Source: SFTJ01 sp045613305
GTDB lineage: Bacteria > Bacteroidota > Bacteroidia > Bacteroidales > Muribaculaceae
DNA: 64,000 nucleotides
Direction: 5' to 3'
Assembly (NCBI GenBank): GCA_045613305.1
Contig: JAZLAU010000001.1
Span: 1-64,000, forward strand
The translations under genes and the position numbers were made by a program. The notes under the pieces are model-generated. The model was not told where the DNA came from, searched no databases, and saw nothing but the letters and a program-made list of their open reading frames with translations. Below are positions 25,992 to 35,003 of the stretch, one piece after another (the stretch's first letter is position 1; the number at the start of each line of letters is the position of its first letter).

Positions 25992-27707
25992 TTATACGGC
26001 TATATTTTTAGCGACTTTTTTCACATTTTTTTTTATTTCGTTTTTAAATTTCCACATCACGCCGTCGTAAGCCGGAATTGAAATTCTCAGCGGGCTATCG
26101 GCCGAAAGGTTGAATTCGGCTTTTTCGTTGTGAATTAATTCTTTTGCTTCGTGAATACCTTCGGCAAGTGAAGTGCAGTTGAATGCGTGTTGTGGGATGT
26201 TAACCTTAATTTCGGCAGAACTGTTGCTGAAATTAACTGCAATCAAAATTGTTTCTTCGTTGGTGTGACGAAGATAAACATATTGTTTGCTGGCATCAAG
26301 GTTGCCGTAGTTGACATACATTAAATCGAAGAATTGACCTTGGCTGATGGCTTTTTCTTTATTGCAAAGGTTTAACAGCTTTGAGTAGTACTTGCGTAGA
26401 TCTTTCTCGCTTTTGAGCGATTTCTTGCCATCGCAAGCCCCGTTGTTGTACCAGCGTCGCACGGTAGGAATGCTCCAATAGTCGAATATAGTGGTGCGAC
26501 CGTCTAGACCGCTGAATCCTTCGGCGTCGAGCGCTTCTTCGCCTAATTCTTGTCCGGCATAAAGCATGAATGGACCGTTTGAGAGGGTAGCGCTAACGAT
26601 TAGTGCAGGAAGTGCTTTAATGGCATTGCCGGCAAATTGAGGTGAAGCGATGCGTTGTTCGTCGTGATTTTCAAGGAAGTTGAGCATTCGGTGGCTGATT
26701 CCTTCCACAACATGCCAGCAATTGGTGATTTGAGCGGCTGGTGCGTAGCCGCAAACTATGGCGCGAAGTGTGTCGTAGAGGTTTACCTTGTCGTATAGGT
26801 AGTCGAAATGGCCATCGAAAAGGTATTGTCTGTAAGTGTGCTCATTGTAGATTTCGGCAATGAATATCACTTCAGGGGTTTCTTCTTTGATTTGAGGAAT
26901 CATCCAATTCCAGAATTCTACAGGAACCATAAAGGCCATGTCGCAACGGAATCCGTCAACTCCCAAGCCAATCCAATACTTAATGATGTTGAGCATTTTG
27001 TTCCAAGTGTCGGGTATTGGAGAGAAATGCCAAGTGTTGTTGTGATAGTTTATGCCATAGTTGAGCTTAACTGTTTCATACCAGTCGTTAACGCTTGGGT
27101 GAGCAGAGAAGCAGTCGTTGCCAGTGGCTTTGGCTGGGAATTCTGAATATTGTTGTTCGCTTTCGCCAAGATAAAATCCTGGGCTGAATGGTTCGTTAAA
27201 GTAGTAGAAGTTATTGTCGGGAGCGAAGAATTGGGTGTTGTCGTCATTTTCACCAAAGTCTTCTACGCCTTGGGGCTTTGCGTCGGAATGGTATTGACGG
27301 GCCACGTGGTTAGGCACAAAGTCGATAATCACTTTCATGCCGGCATCGTGAGTTCGCTGCACGAGAGCTTTAAATTCTTCAATGCGATTGTCGACGTCTT
27401 CGGCTAAATCAGGGTCGATGTCATAATAGTCTTTAATGGCATAAGGCGAACCTGCTTTGCCTTTCACTACGTGAGGGTTGTCGGTGAAGATGCCTGGATA
27501 TGTGGTGGCTTGAGCATGTTCGATGACGCCAGTGTACCAAACATGAGTAACGCCAAGTTTTTTGATTGCAGAGAGAGCCACTTTGTCGATCTTATTAATC
27601 TTGCCTACACCATTTTGTTCGATTGAACCGTTTGGAATGCAGTTTTCGCATGTGTTTGTGTAGAGTCGAGGGAATAATTGATAGATAATTGGTTTTTTAC
27701 TTTGCAT
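25992..27707 (-). CDS. Cytoplasmic GH13 alpha-amylase-family enzyme
   Basis: A 571-residue protein without a signal peptide, so probably intracellular. I use the ATG at 27707; an in-frame TTG lies one codon upstream. GH13 regions in order are VIIDFVPNHV, the nucleophile Asp in GFRCDMA, the acid Glu in FIAEIYNE and the transition-state Asp in FLENHDEQRI. A beta-sandwich domain occupies about the last 90 residues. Such enzymes act on alpha-1,4 or alpha-1,6 glucans and may process glycogen or imported maltooligosaccharides. The subfamily is not certain. Confidence 0.9.
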   Translation of the reverse strand: MQSKKPIIYQLFPRLYTNTCENCIPNGSIEQNGVGKINKIDKVALSAIKKLGVTHVWYTGVIEHAQATTYPGIFTDNPHVVKGKAGSPYAIKDYYDIDPDLAEDVDNRIEEFKALVQRTHDAGMKVIIDFVPNHVARQYHSDAKPQGVEDFGENDDNTQFFAPDNNFYYFNEPFSPGFYLGESEQQYSEFPAKATGNDCFSAHPSVNDWYETVKLNYGINYHNNTWHFSPIPDTWNKMLNIIKYWIGLGVDGFRCDMAFMVPVEFWNWMIPQIKEETPEVIFIAEIYNEHTYRQYLFDGHFDYLYDKVNLYDTLRAIVCGYAPAAQITNCWHVVEGISHRMLNFLENHDEQRIASPQFAGNAIKALPALIVSATLSNGPFMLYAGQELGEEALDAEGFSGLDGRTTIFDYWSIPTVRRWYNNGACDGKKSLKSEKDLRKYYSKLLNLCNKEKAISQGQFFDLMYVNYGNLDASKQYVYLRHTNEETILIAVNFSNSSAEIKVNIPQHAFNCTSLAEGIHEAKELIHNEKAEFNLSADSPLRISIPAYDGVMWKFKNEIKKNVKKVAKNIAV

Positions 27708-27756
27708 CAATTGTTGTATTAAATGTCATATATATATGTGTTGTTAAAAACGGGTA

Positions 27757-27787
27757 CAAATTTACAAAAATATAAGTTGTTGGTCAA
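27757..27787 (-). promoter_or_regulatory. Promoter of the GH13 gene
   Basis: Minus-strand TTG (27787-27785), 20 bases, then TAAATTTG (27764-27757). Confidence 0.7.
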
Positions 27788-27831
27788 TTTTTGATGTAAA
27801 CAAAATTAAAGAGTGTTCAAAAATGGCAAAA

Positions 27832-27863
27832 AAAATAGTGACAGGTTATTCTGTCACTATTTT
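27832..27863 (-). terminator. Terminator of the methylmalonyl-CoA decarboxylase operon
   Basis: A perfect 13-bp stem, AAAATAGTGACAG 27832-27844 with CTGTCACTATTTT 27851-27863, 22 bases after the stop of the beta-subunit gene. A run of T follows on the minus strand. Confidence 0.93.
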
Positions 27864-27884
27864 CTATTATGAAGTTAATTTGTA

Positions 27885-29039
27885 TTAACCCAAGAAACCA
27901 AGAAGTACACCGGCTGCAACAGCAGAACCGATAACGCCAGCAACGTTAGGACCCATAGCATGCATTAGCAAGTAGTTAGATGGGTCGTACTTCAAACCAA
28001 GGTTGTTTGAGATACGTGCTGCCATAGGAACGGCCGACACACCTGCGTTTCCGATAAGTGGATTGATTTTTTGATTTTTTGGCAAGAACAAGTTGAAGAA
28101 CTTAACGAAAAGAACACCTGAAGATGATGCGATGATGAATGCCATAGCACCAAGAGCAAAAATCTTAATAGTGTCGATAGTTAAGAACTCAGAAGCTTGA
28201 GTAGAAGCACCAACTGTTAGACCAAGAAGCATTGTAACGATGTCGGTCAAAGCGTTGCTTGCAGTCTTAGCCAAGCGAGTTGTCACGCCGCTTTCGCGCA
28301 ATAGGTTACCGAAGAATAGCATACCCAACAATGGAATAGCCGAAGGCACGAAGAAGCAAGTTAGAATCAAACCGAAAATAGGGAAAATGATTTTTTCAGT
28401 TTGGTTAACCGCGCGTGAAGGCTTCATCTTGATGAGACGTTCTTTCTTGGTTGTAAATAGGCGCATGATAGGAGGTTGGATAAGTGGAACCAACGCCATG
28501 TAAGAGTAAGCCGACACGGCAATAGCACCCATCATGTTAGGAGCCAATTTAGAAGAAAGGAAGATAGCGGTAGGGCCATCTGCACCACCAATGATGGCAA
28601 TAGCACCTGCTTGGTCAGGGGCAAAACCTAAAAGTAATGCCACGATGTAAGCACCAAAAATGCCAAATTGAGCGGAAGCTCCAACAAGCATCAACTTAGG
28701 GTTGGCCAAAAGGGCAGAGAAGTCGGTCATAGCGCCGATGCCTAAGAAGATAAGTGGAGGATACCAACCTGCACTTACACCACCGTATAGGATGTTAAGA
28801 ACTGAACCTTCTTCGTAGATGCCGATTTCGTTGCCAAGTTGGAATGGGATGTTACCAACAAGGATACCAAAACCGATTGGCACAAGAAGCATAGGTTCAA
28901 ACTCATGCTTAATTGCAAGGTAAATGAAGAATAAACCTACAAGCAACATTATGGCATGAGGCCCTGTAACATTATAGAATCCAGTGAATTCCCAAAATTG
29001 TTGGAAGTTTTCGCCGAAAAATGTTATTAATTCATTCAT
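27885..29039 (-). CDS. Na+-pumping decarboxylase beta subunit
   Basis: A 384-residue membrane protein with about ten hydrophobic helices, matching the OadB/MmdB family. Signatures include GAMTDFSALLANPK, GGADGPTAIF and the C-terminal NYLLMHAMGPNVAGVIGSA. This subunit decarboxylates carboxybiotin and couples it to sodium export. With the carboxyltransferase, gamma-like subunit and biotin carrier upstream it forms a methylmalonyl-CoA decarboxylase, the sodium-pumping step of propionate formation. Confidence 0.95.
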   Translation of the reverse strand: MNELITFFGENFQQFWEFTGFYNVTGPHAIMLLVGLFFIYLAIKHEFEPMLLVPIGFGILVGNIPFQLGNEIGIYEEGSVLNILYGGVSAGWYPPLIFLGIGAMTDFSALLANPKLMLVGASAQFGIFGAYIVALLLGFAPDQAGAIAIIGGADGPTAIFLSSKLAPNMMGAIAVSAYSYMALVPLIQPPIMRLFTTKKERLIKMKPSRAVNQTEKIIFPIFGLILTCFFVPSAIPLLGMLFFGNLLRESGVTTRLAKTASNALTDIVTMLLGLTVGASTQASEFLTIDTIKIFALGAMAFIIASSSGVLFVKFFNLFLPKNQKINPLIGNAGVSAVPMAARISNNLGLKYDPSNYLLMHAMGPNVAGVIGSAVAAGVLLGFLG

Positions 29040-29043
29040 GAGA

Positions 29044-29475
29044 TTATTCGATTACGATAAGCTCTGTACCTTCAAGAACAGAGTCACCCTTGTTAACATT
29101 GATAGCCTTTACAACACCACTGCGACCAGCGTTGATGGTGTTTTCCATTTTCATAGCTTCTAGAATAGCTACAACAGTAGAAGGTTCTACAGTGTCGCCC
29201 ACGTTAACCTTAATGTCAAGAATTACACCAGGAAGTGGAGACTTAAGAGCACCAGGCGCGCCGGCTGAAGGGCGAGCTGCTGGTTGTGCTGCAGGAGCTG
29301 CAGCAGGAGCTGCAACTGCAGGCTTGATGGCTGATACTACAGGAGCAGAAGCTGTCTTTTCAAGTTCTACGGTGTATGATTTGCCGTTAACTTCAACTTC
29401 TACGGTATTGTTGTCAATGTCGCCGATACCTACGGTATATTCATTGCCATTGACTTTGTACTTATATTCTTTCAT
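29044..29475 (-). CDS. Biotin carboxyl carrier subunit of the decarboxylase
   Basis: A 143-residue protein with an N-terminal beta segment, an Ala/Pro-rich linker (about residues 45-75) and a C-terminal biotinyl domain. The biotinylation motif EAMKMEN puts biotin on Lys109. It shuttles the carboxyl group from the carboxyltransferase to the membrane beta subunit. It lies 4 bases from the beta-subunit gene. Confidence 0.95.
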   Translation of the reverse strand: MKEYKYKVNGNEYTVGIGDIDNNTVEVEVNGKSYTVELEKTASAPVVSAIKPAVAAPAAAPAAQPAARPSAGAPGALKSPLPGVILDIKVNVGDTVEPSTVVAILEAMKMENTINAGRSGVVKAINVNKGDSVLEGTELIVIE

Positions 29476-29515
29476 AATAATAATTATGTGTGCTTAAATT
29501 TTTTTTAGTTGAGTA

Positions 29516-30478
29516 TTAACGAAGACCTGAGCGTTCTGAAAGAGTTGCAATCTTTGAGTTCCAGTCTGATTGACGGCGCTTGAATGTCAAAACGTTACTT
29601 TCTTCGTCGTGAGCGTTAAGGTGTTGATAAATGGCCATTGCGATAACTGCGATAACTTCATCGTCGGCGTTGTTGTTTTCTGCTTCAGCAACAGGATCAG
29701 GAAGACCCTTCTTAGCTGCCTTTTCTGACTTTTTCTTGTCGCTAAGATTCTTGTTAATCTTTCCGAAGAAGAAGAAGCAGATGCTCAAAAGGATGAGGGC
29801 AGAAAATACGATAGCCATTGCCATAATTGTGAGGATGATACCATTAGGGTCGTTTTTCATAAACTTTTCGACCTTGTTGTTAGGGCCAACCACATAATTG
29901 TTTTCACCTGGAGTAATTTCTTTACCGTCTTCGCCATTGCAAATTTGCCATTGACTAGGGTCGAAAGAATTGCCTTCGATAGCGTGCAAATCTTCGATTT
30001 TAGTTGTGCGTGAGAATGAGCAGTTTTCAGGAAGGTTGGCAGGGATAATTACTTCGTCAAGTTTAGTAAGACCGTCTGAGTCGTAGATGGCGATGTAGTT
30101 TTCAACGCCAAGCTTAAGAACGGCTGCAGTGTGAAGAGTTCCTTTAGCAGGTTCTCCGTCAGCAAAGAATACGATAGGCGACAAGTGAGGGGTTTTAGTC
30201 TTTTCGTCACCTCTTGGCACGTAGTACATCAAGTCTGGATTAGGTTTTTCACCTTCGGCTACTCGTTCGGTAGTGATGAAGATGCTTGAGATGTTCATAG
30301 TGCGACGAGTGGTGTTGTAAAGTTCAATCCACGCGTGTCGGTTACCGTATTCGTCTACATAGCTGTTTGTGTTGCTGACCATCACTTCGTTAATGCGCAA
30401 ACCTTTATGGCTTTGCGCATTAACGCTGATAGTGCAAACAATTGCAAGTAGAAATAGAATTAATCCTTTCTTATTCAT
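29516..30478 (-). CDS. OadG-like gamma subunit with N-terminal lamin-tail-like domain
   Basis: A 320-residue protein. I use the ATG at 30478, which starts MNKKGLILFLLAIVC, a good signal peptide; the in-frame TTG 21 bases upstream is less likely. Residues about 25-190 resemble an exported lamin-tail-type domain (LRINEVMVSNTNSYVDEYG, WIELYN). A single membrane helix follows (IILTIMAMAIVFSALILLSICFFFF), and then a cytoplasmic part typical of gamma subunits of sodium-pumping decarboxylases. It lies between the carboxyltransferase and biotin-carrier genes, so it is most likely the complex's gamma subunit, enlarged by an extracytoplasmic domain. Confidence 0.8.
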   Translation of the reverse strand: MNKKGLILFLLAIVCTISVNAQSHKGLRINEVMVSNTNSYVDEYGNRHAWIELYNTTRRTMNISSIFITTERVAEGEKPNPDLMYYVPRGDEKTKTPHLSPIVFFADGEPAKGTLHTAAVLKLGVENYIAIYDSDGLTKLDEVIIPANLPENCSFSRTTKIEDLHAIEGNSFDPSQWQICNGEDGKEITPGENNYVVGPNNKVEKFMKNDPNGIILTIMAMAIVFSALILLSICFFFFGKINKNLSDKKKSEKAAKKGLPDPVAEAENNNADDEVIAVIAMAIYQHLNAHDEESNVLTFKRRQSDWNSKIATLSERSGLR

Positions 30479-30502
30479 TGTTTTTTTGTAGTAGTTCAAT
30501 CA

Positions 30503-32116
30503 TTACAAAGGTATATTGCCGTGCTTGCGAGCAGGGTTGATAACCTTCTTGCTTTCAAGTTGTTGAAGAGCTCTGATTACGCGGAAGCGAGTGTTGCGAG
30601 GTTCGATAACGTCGTCGATGTAACCATATTTAGCTGCATTGTAAGGGTTGCAGAATAGGTTGTTGTATTCGTCGATTTTGTCTTGGTAGAACTTCTTGTA
30701 GTCTTCCATGATTTGAGCAGCTTTAGCTTCGTCGCCAGCGGCCTTAGCTTCTTGAGCAGCAACCTTAGCATTCTTAGCTTCCTTAGCATAAAGTACTTCG
30801 GCAGCACCTGAAGCACCCATAACAGCGATTTCAGCCGAAGGCCAAGCGTAGTTCATGTCGCCGCGAAGTTGCTTACAGCTCATCACGATGTGGCTACCGC
30901 CGTAGCTCTTGCGAAGAGTAACAGTAACCTTAGGCACAGTAGCTTCGCCGAAAGCATAAAGCAACTTAGCACCGTGAAGGATAACTGCATTGTATTCTTG
31001 GCCAGTGCCAGGAAGGAATCCAGGAACGTCAACAAGAGTCACGATAGGAATGTTGAATGCGTCGCAGAAGCGAACGAAACGAGCACCCTTACGAGAAGCG
31101 TTGCAGTCAAGAACACCAGCAAGATATTTAGGTTGGTTAGCAACAATACCAACTGATTGGCCGTTGAAACGAGCGAAACCGATGATGATGTTCTTTGCAT
31201 AGTTTGCAGAAACTTCAAGGAATTCGCCATTGTCCACGATAGCGCCGATAACATCATACATGTTGTATGGCATGTTAGCGCTTTCAGGGATAATTTCGTT
31301 TAGGCTGTCTTCAAGACGGTTGATAGGGTCGTTGCACTCAACGCGAGGAGCATTTTCCATGTTGTTTTGAGGAATGTAGCTCAAAAGCTTGCGGATGATA
31401 GCGATGGCTTCTTCGTCGTTTTCGGCAGCGAAGTGAGCAACACCAGACTTAGAAGAGTGAACTTCAGCGCCACCAAGAGCTTCTTGAGTAACATCTTCGC
31501 CAGTAACCGCCTTAACAACCTTAGGACCAGTAAGGAACATGTAAGAAATGCCCTTTGCCATGATTGTGAAGTCGGTAAGTGCAGGAGAGTAAACAGCACC
31601 GCCGGCGCAAGGGCCAAGGATTGCTGATATTTGAGGGATAACACCAGAAGCGTTGATGTTACGTTGGAAAATTTCAGCGTAACCAGCAAGGGCGTTAATA
31701 CCTTCTTGGATACGAGCACCACCTGAGTCGTTAAGACCGATAACAGGAGCGCCGTTTTTCATTGCCATATCCATAATCTTGCAAATCTTAAGCGCAAGAG
31801 TTTCAGAAAGCGAACCTGCAGAAACAGTGAAGTCTTGAGCAAATACGTAAACCAAGCGGCCTTCGATAGTACCGTAACCAGTAACAACGCCGTCGCCAAG
31901 ATAGTGCTTCTTGTCCATGCCGAAGTTAGTGCAACGGTGAGTTACAAACATGTCAAGTTCTTCGAAACTGCCTTCGTCAAGAAGCATTTTGATGCGTTCG
32001 CGTGCAGTGTATTTGCCTTTTTCGTGTTGCTTAGCAATGGCCTTTTCGCCACCGCCGATGCGAGCTTCTTCACGTTTAGAGATTAGCTCTTGGATTTTTT
32101 CAATTTGACTACTCAT
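30503..32116 (-). CDS. mmdA: Methylmalonyl-CoA decarboxylase carboxyltransferase subunit
   Basis: A 537-residue crotonase-fold carboxyltransferase of the propionyl/methylmalonyl-CoA group. N- and C-terminal halves show NDSGGARIQEG, GPCAGGAVYSPALTDF and GFLPGTGQEY. A helical Ala/Lys-rich insert lies near residues 445-475. It moves the carboxyl group between methylmalonyl-CoA and biotin. With a beta-subunit sodium pump and an epimerase in the operon, the decarboxylating direction to propionyl-CoA is likely. Confidence 0.94.
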   Translation of the reverse strand: MSSQIEKIQELISKREEARIGGGEKAIAKQHEKGKYTARERIKMLLDEGSFEELDMFVTHRCTNFGMDKKHYLGDGVVTGYGTIEGRLVYVFAQDFTVSAGSLSETLALKICKIMDMAMKNGAPVIGLNDSGGARIQEGINALAGYAEIFQRNINASGVIPQISAILGPCAGGAVYSPALTDFTIMAKGISYMFLTGPKVVKAVTGEDVTQEALGGAEVHSSKSGVAHFAAENDEEAIAIIRKLLSYIPQNNMENAPRVECNDPINRLEDSLNEIIPESANMPYNMYDVIGAIVDNGEFLEVSANYAKNIIIGFARFNGQSVGIVANQPKYLAGVLDCNASRKGARFVRFCDAFNIPIVTLVDVPGFLPGTGQEYNAVILHGAKLLYAFGEATVPKVTVTLRKSYGGSHIVMSCKQLRGDMNYAWPSAEIAVMGASGAAEVLYAKEAKNAKVAAQEAKAAGDEAKAAQIMEDYKKFYQDKIDEYNNLFCNPYNAAKYGYIDDVIEPRNTRFRVIRALQQLESKKVINPARKHGNIPL

Positions 32117-32150
32117 TAGATATAATAGTTAATAAATTGTTGATTCGAGA

Positions 32151-32570
32151 TTATTTGTTAGGGTCTTCGCAGAATTCGATAAGAGTTCCGGCAGTAGTCT
32201 TAGGGTGAAGGAAAGCGATGTTAAGACCTTCAGCGCCCTTGCGAGGAGCCTTGTCGATAAGGCGACCGCCCTTGCTTTCAACTTCAGCAAGTGCATTAGC
32301 CACGCCGTCTTCGATAGCGAAAGCAATGTGTTGAATACCGCCACGGCCACCGTTGTTAGCAATAAACTTAGCGATAGCGCTGTCTTCAGCTGTTGCTTCA
32401 AGAAGCTCAAGCTTAGTTTGGCCAACTTTAAAGAAAGCTGTGCGTACTTTTTGGTCAGCAACTTCTTCAATAGCGAAGCACTTAAGACCAAGCATGTTTT
32501 CGTAGAAAGGGATTGCTTCGTCGAGGCTGGTTACAGCGATACCGACGTGTTCAATGTGTGAAATATTCAT
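32151..32570 (-). CDS. mce: Methylmalonyl-CoA epimerase
   Basis: A 139-residue vicinal-oxygen-chelate fold protein beginning ISHIEHVGIAVTSLDEAIPFY, with the metal-binding His, and further ligands in GGIQHIAFAIED and the C-terminal GTLIEFCE. It interconverts the R and S forms of methylmalonyl-CoA, linking the B12-dependent mutase with the decarboxylase. It is the first gene of the operon and is followed by mmdA after 34 bases. Confidence 0.95.
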   Translation of the reverse strand: MNISHIEHVGIAVTSLDEAIPFYENMLGLKCFAIEEVADQKVRTAFFKVGQTKLELLEATAEDSAIAKFIANNGGRGGIQHIAFAIEDGVANALAEVESKGGRLIDKAPRKGAEGLNIAFLHPKTTAGTLIEFCEDPNK

Positions 32571-32653
32571 AAAGATATGTATTTATTAAGTTATTAAATT
32601 TTTGTTTTAGTTGTCTCGATTTATGTGTTACACCTACTTGGGCATAATCGTTA

Positions 32654-32661
32654 CAAATTTA
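32654..32661 (-). promoter_or_regulatory. Probable -7 box of the mce-mmdA operon
   Basis: TAAATTTG on the minus strand, about 84 bases before mce. A -33 TTG is not obvious. Confidence 0.5.
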
Positions 32662-32783
32662 CAAATTATTATTGAATACAGCATTTATTTTTGTATAAAA
32701 AAAGAAGAAAATAAGTGATTATTCACAAAACTATGAATAAGTGTGAAAAGATAGGAGATGAGGTGAAGAATATGCATAATAAG

Positions 32784-32796
32784 TGACATAAAGTCA
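32784..32796 (+). other. Inverted repeat upstream of the dnaK promoter
   Basis: TGAC-N5-GTCA, centred about 67 bases upstream of the -24 element, with a second TGACA at 32816-32820. Sigma-54 activators bind inverted repeats at about this distance, so this is a candidate enhancer site. The repeat is short and could be chance. Confidence 0.3.
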
Positions 32797-32854
32797 GTGT
32801 CGGGAAAAATCATAATGACATATATGGAGGCATTTTTTTATTAATAAACAAGTT

Positions 32855-32871
32855 TTGGCACAGCATTTGCA
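32855..32871 (+). promoter_or_regulatory. Consensus sigma-54 promoter of dnaK
   Basis: The sequence reads TTGGCAC, 5 bases, TTGCA. GG (-24) is at 32857-32858 and GC (-12) at 32869-32870, exactly 10 bases apart as sigma-54 requires. The predicted start is near 32882, about 70 bases before dnaK. No Bacteroidota TAnnTTTG box and no CIRCE repeat is seen in the 32571-32951 gap on this strand. Confidence 0.65.
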
Positions 32872-32951
32872 AGAATGATAAACGTAACACGATAAAAAAG
32901 TGTTTTTGAAAAAATAAATGTTGAAATAAAAAATTAAAAATAAACATAAAA

Positions 32952-34859
32952 ATGGGAAAGATTATTGGTATTGATTTAGGTACAACCAACTCATGTGTTG
33001 CTGTACTCGAAGGTAATGACCCTGTGGTTATACCAAACAGCGAGGGTAGAAATACTACTCCATCAATCGTTGCATTTGTGGATGCCGGAGAACGTAAGGT
33101 TGGCGATCCAGCAAAGCGTCAGGCAATCACTAATCCTACACGCACAGTGTTCTCAATTAAGCGTTTCATGGGTGAAAGCTATGACCAAGTGTCAAAGGAA
33201 ATTTCACGTGTTCCATACGTTGTAAATAACACAAACGGTCAGCCACGTGTAAAGATAGACGACAGAGAATATACACCACAAGAAATTTCGGCAATGGTGC
33301 TTCAAAAGATGAAGAAGACTGCTGAAGATTATCTTGGCCAAACAGTAACTGAAGCAGTTATTACAGTTCCTGCATACTTTAATGACTCACAACGTCAAGC
33401 AACTAAAGAAGCAGGTGAAATTGCAGGTTTGACAGTGCGTCGTATCGTTAACGAACCAACAGCGGCAGCGCTTGCTTATGGTTTGGATAAGAGCGACAGC
33501 GATAAGAAGATTGCTGTGTTTGACCTTGGCGGTGGTACATTCGACATCTCAATCCTTGAATTGGGTGACGGTGTGTTTGAAGTGAAGTCAACAAATGGCG
33601 ACACTCACCTTGGTGGTGACGACTTCGACCACTGTATCATCGACTGGCTTGCAGAAGAATTTAAGAATGAAGAAGGTGTGGATTTGCGTCAAGACCCAAT
33701 GGCGTTGCAACGCTTGAAAGAAGCAGCAGAAAAGGCAAAGATTGAATTGTCGAGCTCAACTTCATCGGAAATCAACCTTCCATACATTATGCCAGTTAAT
33801 GGTATTCCAAAGCACTTGGTTAAGACATTGACTCGTGCAAAATTCGAACAACTATGCGACCACTTGATTCAAGCAACTATCGAACCATGTCGCCGTGCAC
33901 TACAAGATGCAGGTATGACAGCATCAGAAATCGATGACATTATTTTGGTTGGTGGTTCAACACGTATTCCTGCCGTACAAGAAATCGTTAAGAGTTTCTT
34001 CGGCAAGGCTCCATCGAAGGGTGTAAACCCAGACGAAGTGGTAGCAGTGGGTGCTGCAATTCAAGGTGGTGTGCTTAGCGGTGATGTTAAGGATGTGCTT
34101 TTGCTTGACGTAGTTCCTTTGTCGGTAGGTATTGAAACCCTTGGTGGTGTGATGACTAAGCTTATCGATGCAAATACTACAATTCCAACTCGCAAGAGCC
34201 AAACATTCTCTACTGCAGCCGACAATCAGCCATCAGTTGAAATTCATGTCCTACAAGGTGAACGCCCAATGGCAAAGGATGATAAGACTTTAGGCCGCTT
34301 CCACCTTGACGGAATTGCTCCTGCTCCTCGCGGTATACCTCAAATTGAAGTAACTTTTGAAGTGGATGCAAACGGTATTTTGAACGTATCGGCTAAGGAT
34401 AAGGCAACAGGTAAGGAACAAAGCATTCGCATCGAAGCATCAAGCGGCTTGTCGGATGAAGAAATTAACCGCATGAAGGAAGAAGCTGCTGCTAATGCTG
34501 CTGCCGATGCTAAGGAAAAGGAAAGAATCGATAAGATTAACCAAGCTGACTCTATGATTTTCCAAGTTGAAAAGAGCATGAAGGACCTTGGTGATAAGCT
34601 TCCTGCTGACAAGAAGTCACAAATTGAAGGTGCGTTGACTAAGTTGAAAGAAGCACATAAGAATCAAGACATTGATGCAATAGATGTAGCAATGAAGGAA
34701 CTTGAAGCAGTGTTCCATGCTGCAAGCCAAGAAATGTATAACGCACAACAACAAGCAGGTGCACAACAGCAAGGTCCACAACCAGGTGCTAACCCAGGCG
34801 CTCAACAAGGTGGCAACAATGCTGATAATGTAACCGACGTGCCCTTCGAAGAAGTGTAA
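32952..34859 (+). CDS. dnaK: Molecular chaperone DnaK
   Basis: A 635-residue Hsp70. The ATPase domain (1 to about 380) starts GKIIGIDLGTTNSCVAV and contains AVFDLGGGTFDIS and ILVGGSTRIPAVQ. The substrate-binding domain follows the linker DVLLLDVVPLS, and the lid ends in a Gln/Gly-rich tail and a C-terminal FEEV. dnaJ and grpE are not adjacent. The gene stands alone between a probable sigma-54 promoter and a terminator. Confidence 0.98.
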   Translation: MGKIIGIDLGTTNSCVAVLEGNDPVVIPNSEGRNTTPSIVAFVDAGERKVGDPAKRQAITNPTRTVFSIKRFMGESYDQVSKEISRVPYVVNNTNGQPRVKIDDREYTPQEISAMVLQKMKKTAEDYLGQTVTEAVITVPAYFNDSQRQATKEAGEIAGLTVRRIVNEPTAAALAYGLDKSDSDKKIAVFDLGGGTFDISILELGDGVFEVKSTNGDTHLGGDDFDHCIIDWLAEEFKNEEGVDLRQDPMALQRLKEAAEKAKIELSSSTSSEINLPYIMPVNGIPKHLVKTLTRAKFEQLCDHLIQATIEPCRRALQDAGMTASEIDDIILVGGSTRIPAVQEIVKSFFGKAPSKGVNPDEVVAVGAAIQGGVLSGDVKDVLLLDVVPLSVGIETLGGVMTKLIDANTTIPTRKSQTFSTAADNQPSVEIHVLQGERPMAKDDKTLGRFHLDGIAPAPRGIPQIEVTFEVDANGILNVSAKDKATGKEQSIRIEASSGLSDEEINRMKEEAAANAAADAKEKERIDKINQADSMIFQVEKSMKDLGDKLPADKKSQIEGALTKLKEAHKNQDIDAIDVAMKELEAVFHAASQEMYNAQQQAGAQQQGPQPGANPGAQQGGNNADNVTDVPFEEV

Positions 34860-34884
34860 GTAGGAATATTAGAAAAACTAAATA

Positions 34885-34920
34885 AAAAAATCTGGAGTTC
34901 TTAGAATTCCAGATTTTTTT
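34885..34920 (+). terminator. Terminator of dnaK
   Basis: The stem AAAAAATCTGGA 34885-34896 pairs with TCCAGATTTTTT 34908-34919 and ends in a long T-run. Confidence 0.88.
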
Positions 34921-35003
34921 TGTGTTTAAGCGTGAAATAGTGGTGTTGTGGTGAGCCTGCATTTGTGAGTTTTTTTCGCACCATTTTCACTATAGTATTG
35001 TCA

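Noticed and set aside
32571..32951. Search for a CIRCE (HrcA) repeat or small gene ahead of dnaK
   Set aside because: No TTAGCACTC-N9-GAGTGCTAA repeat is present and no coding frame looks real.
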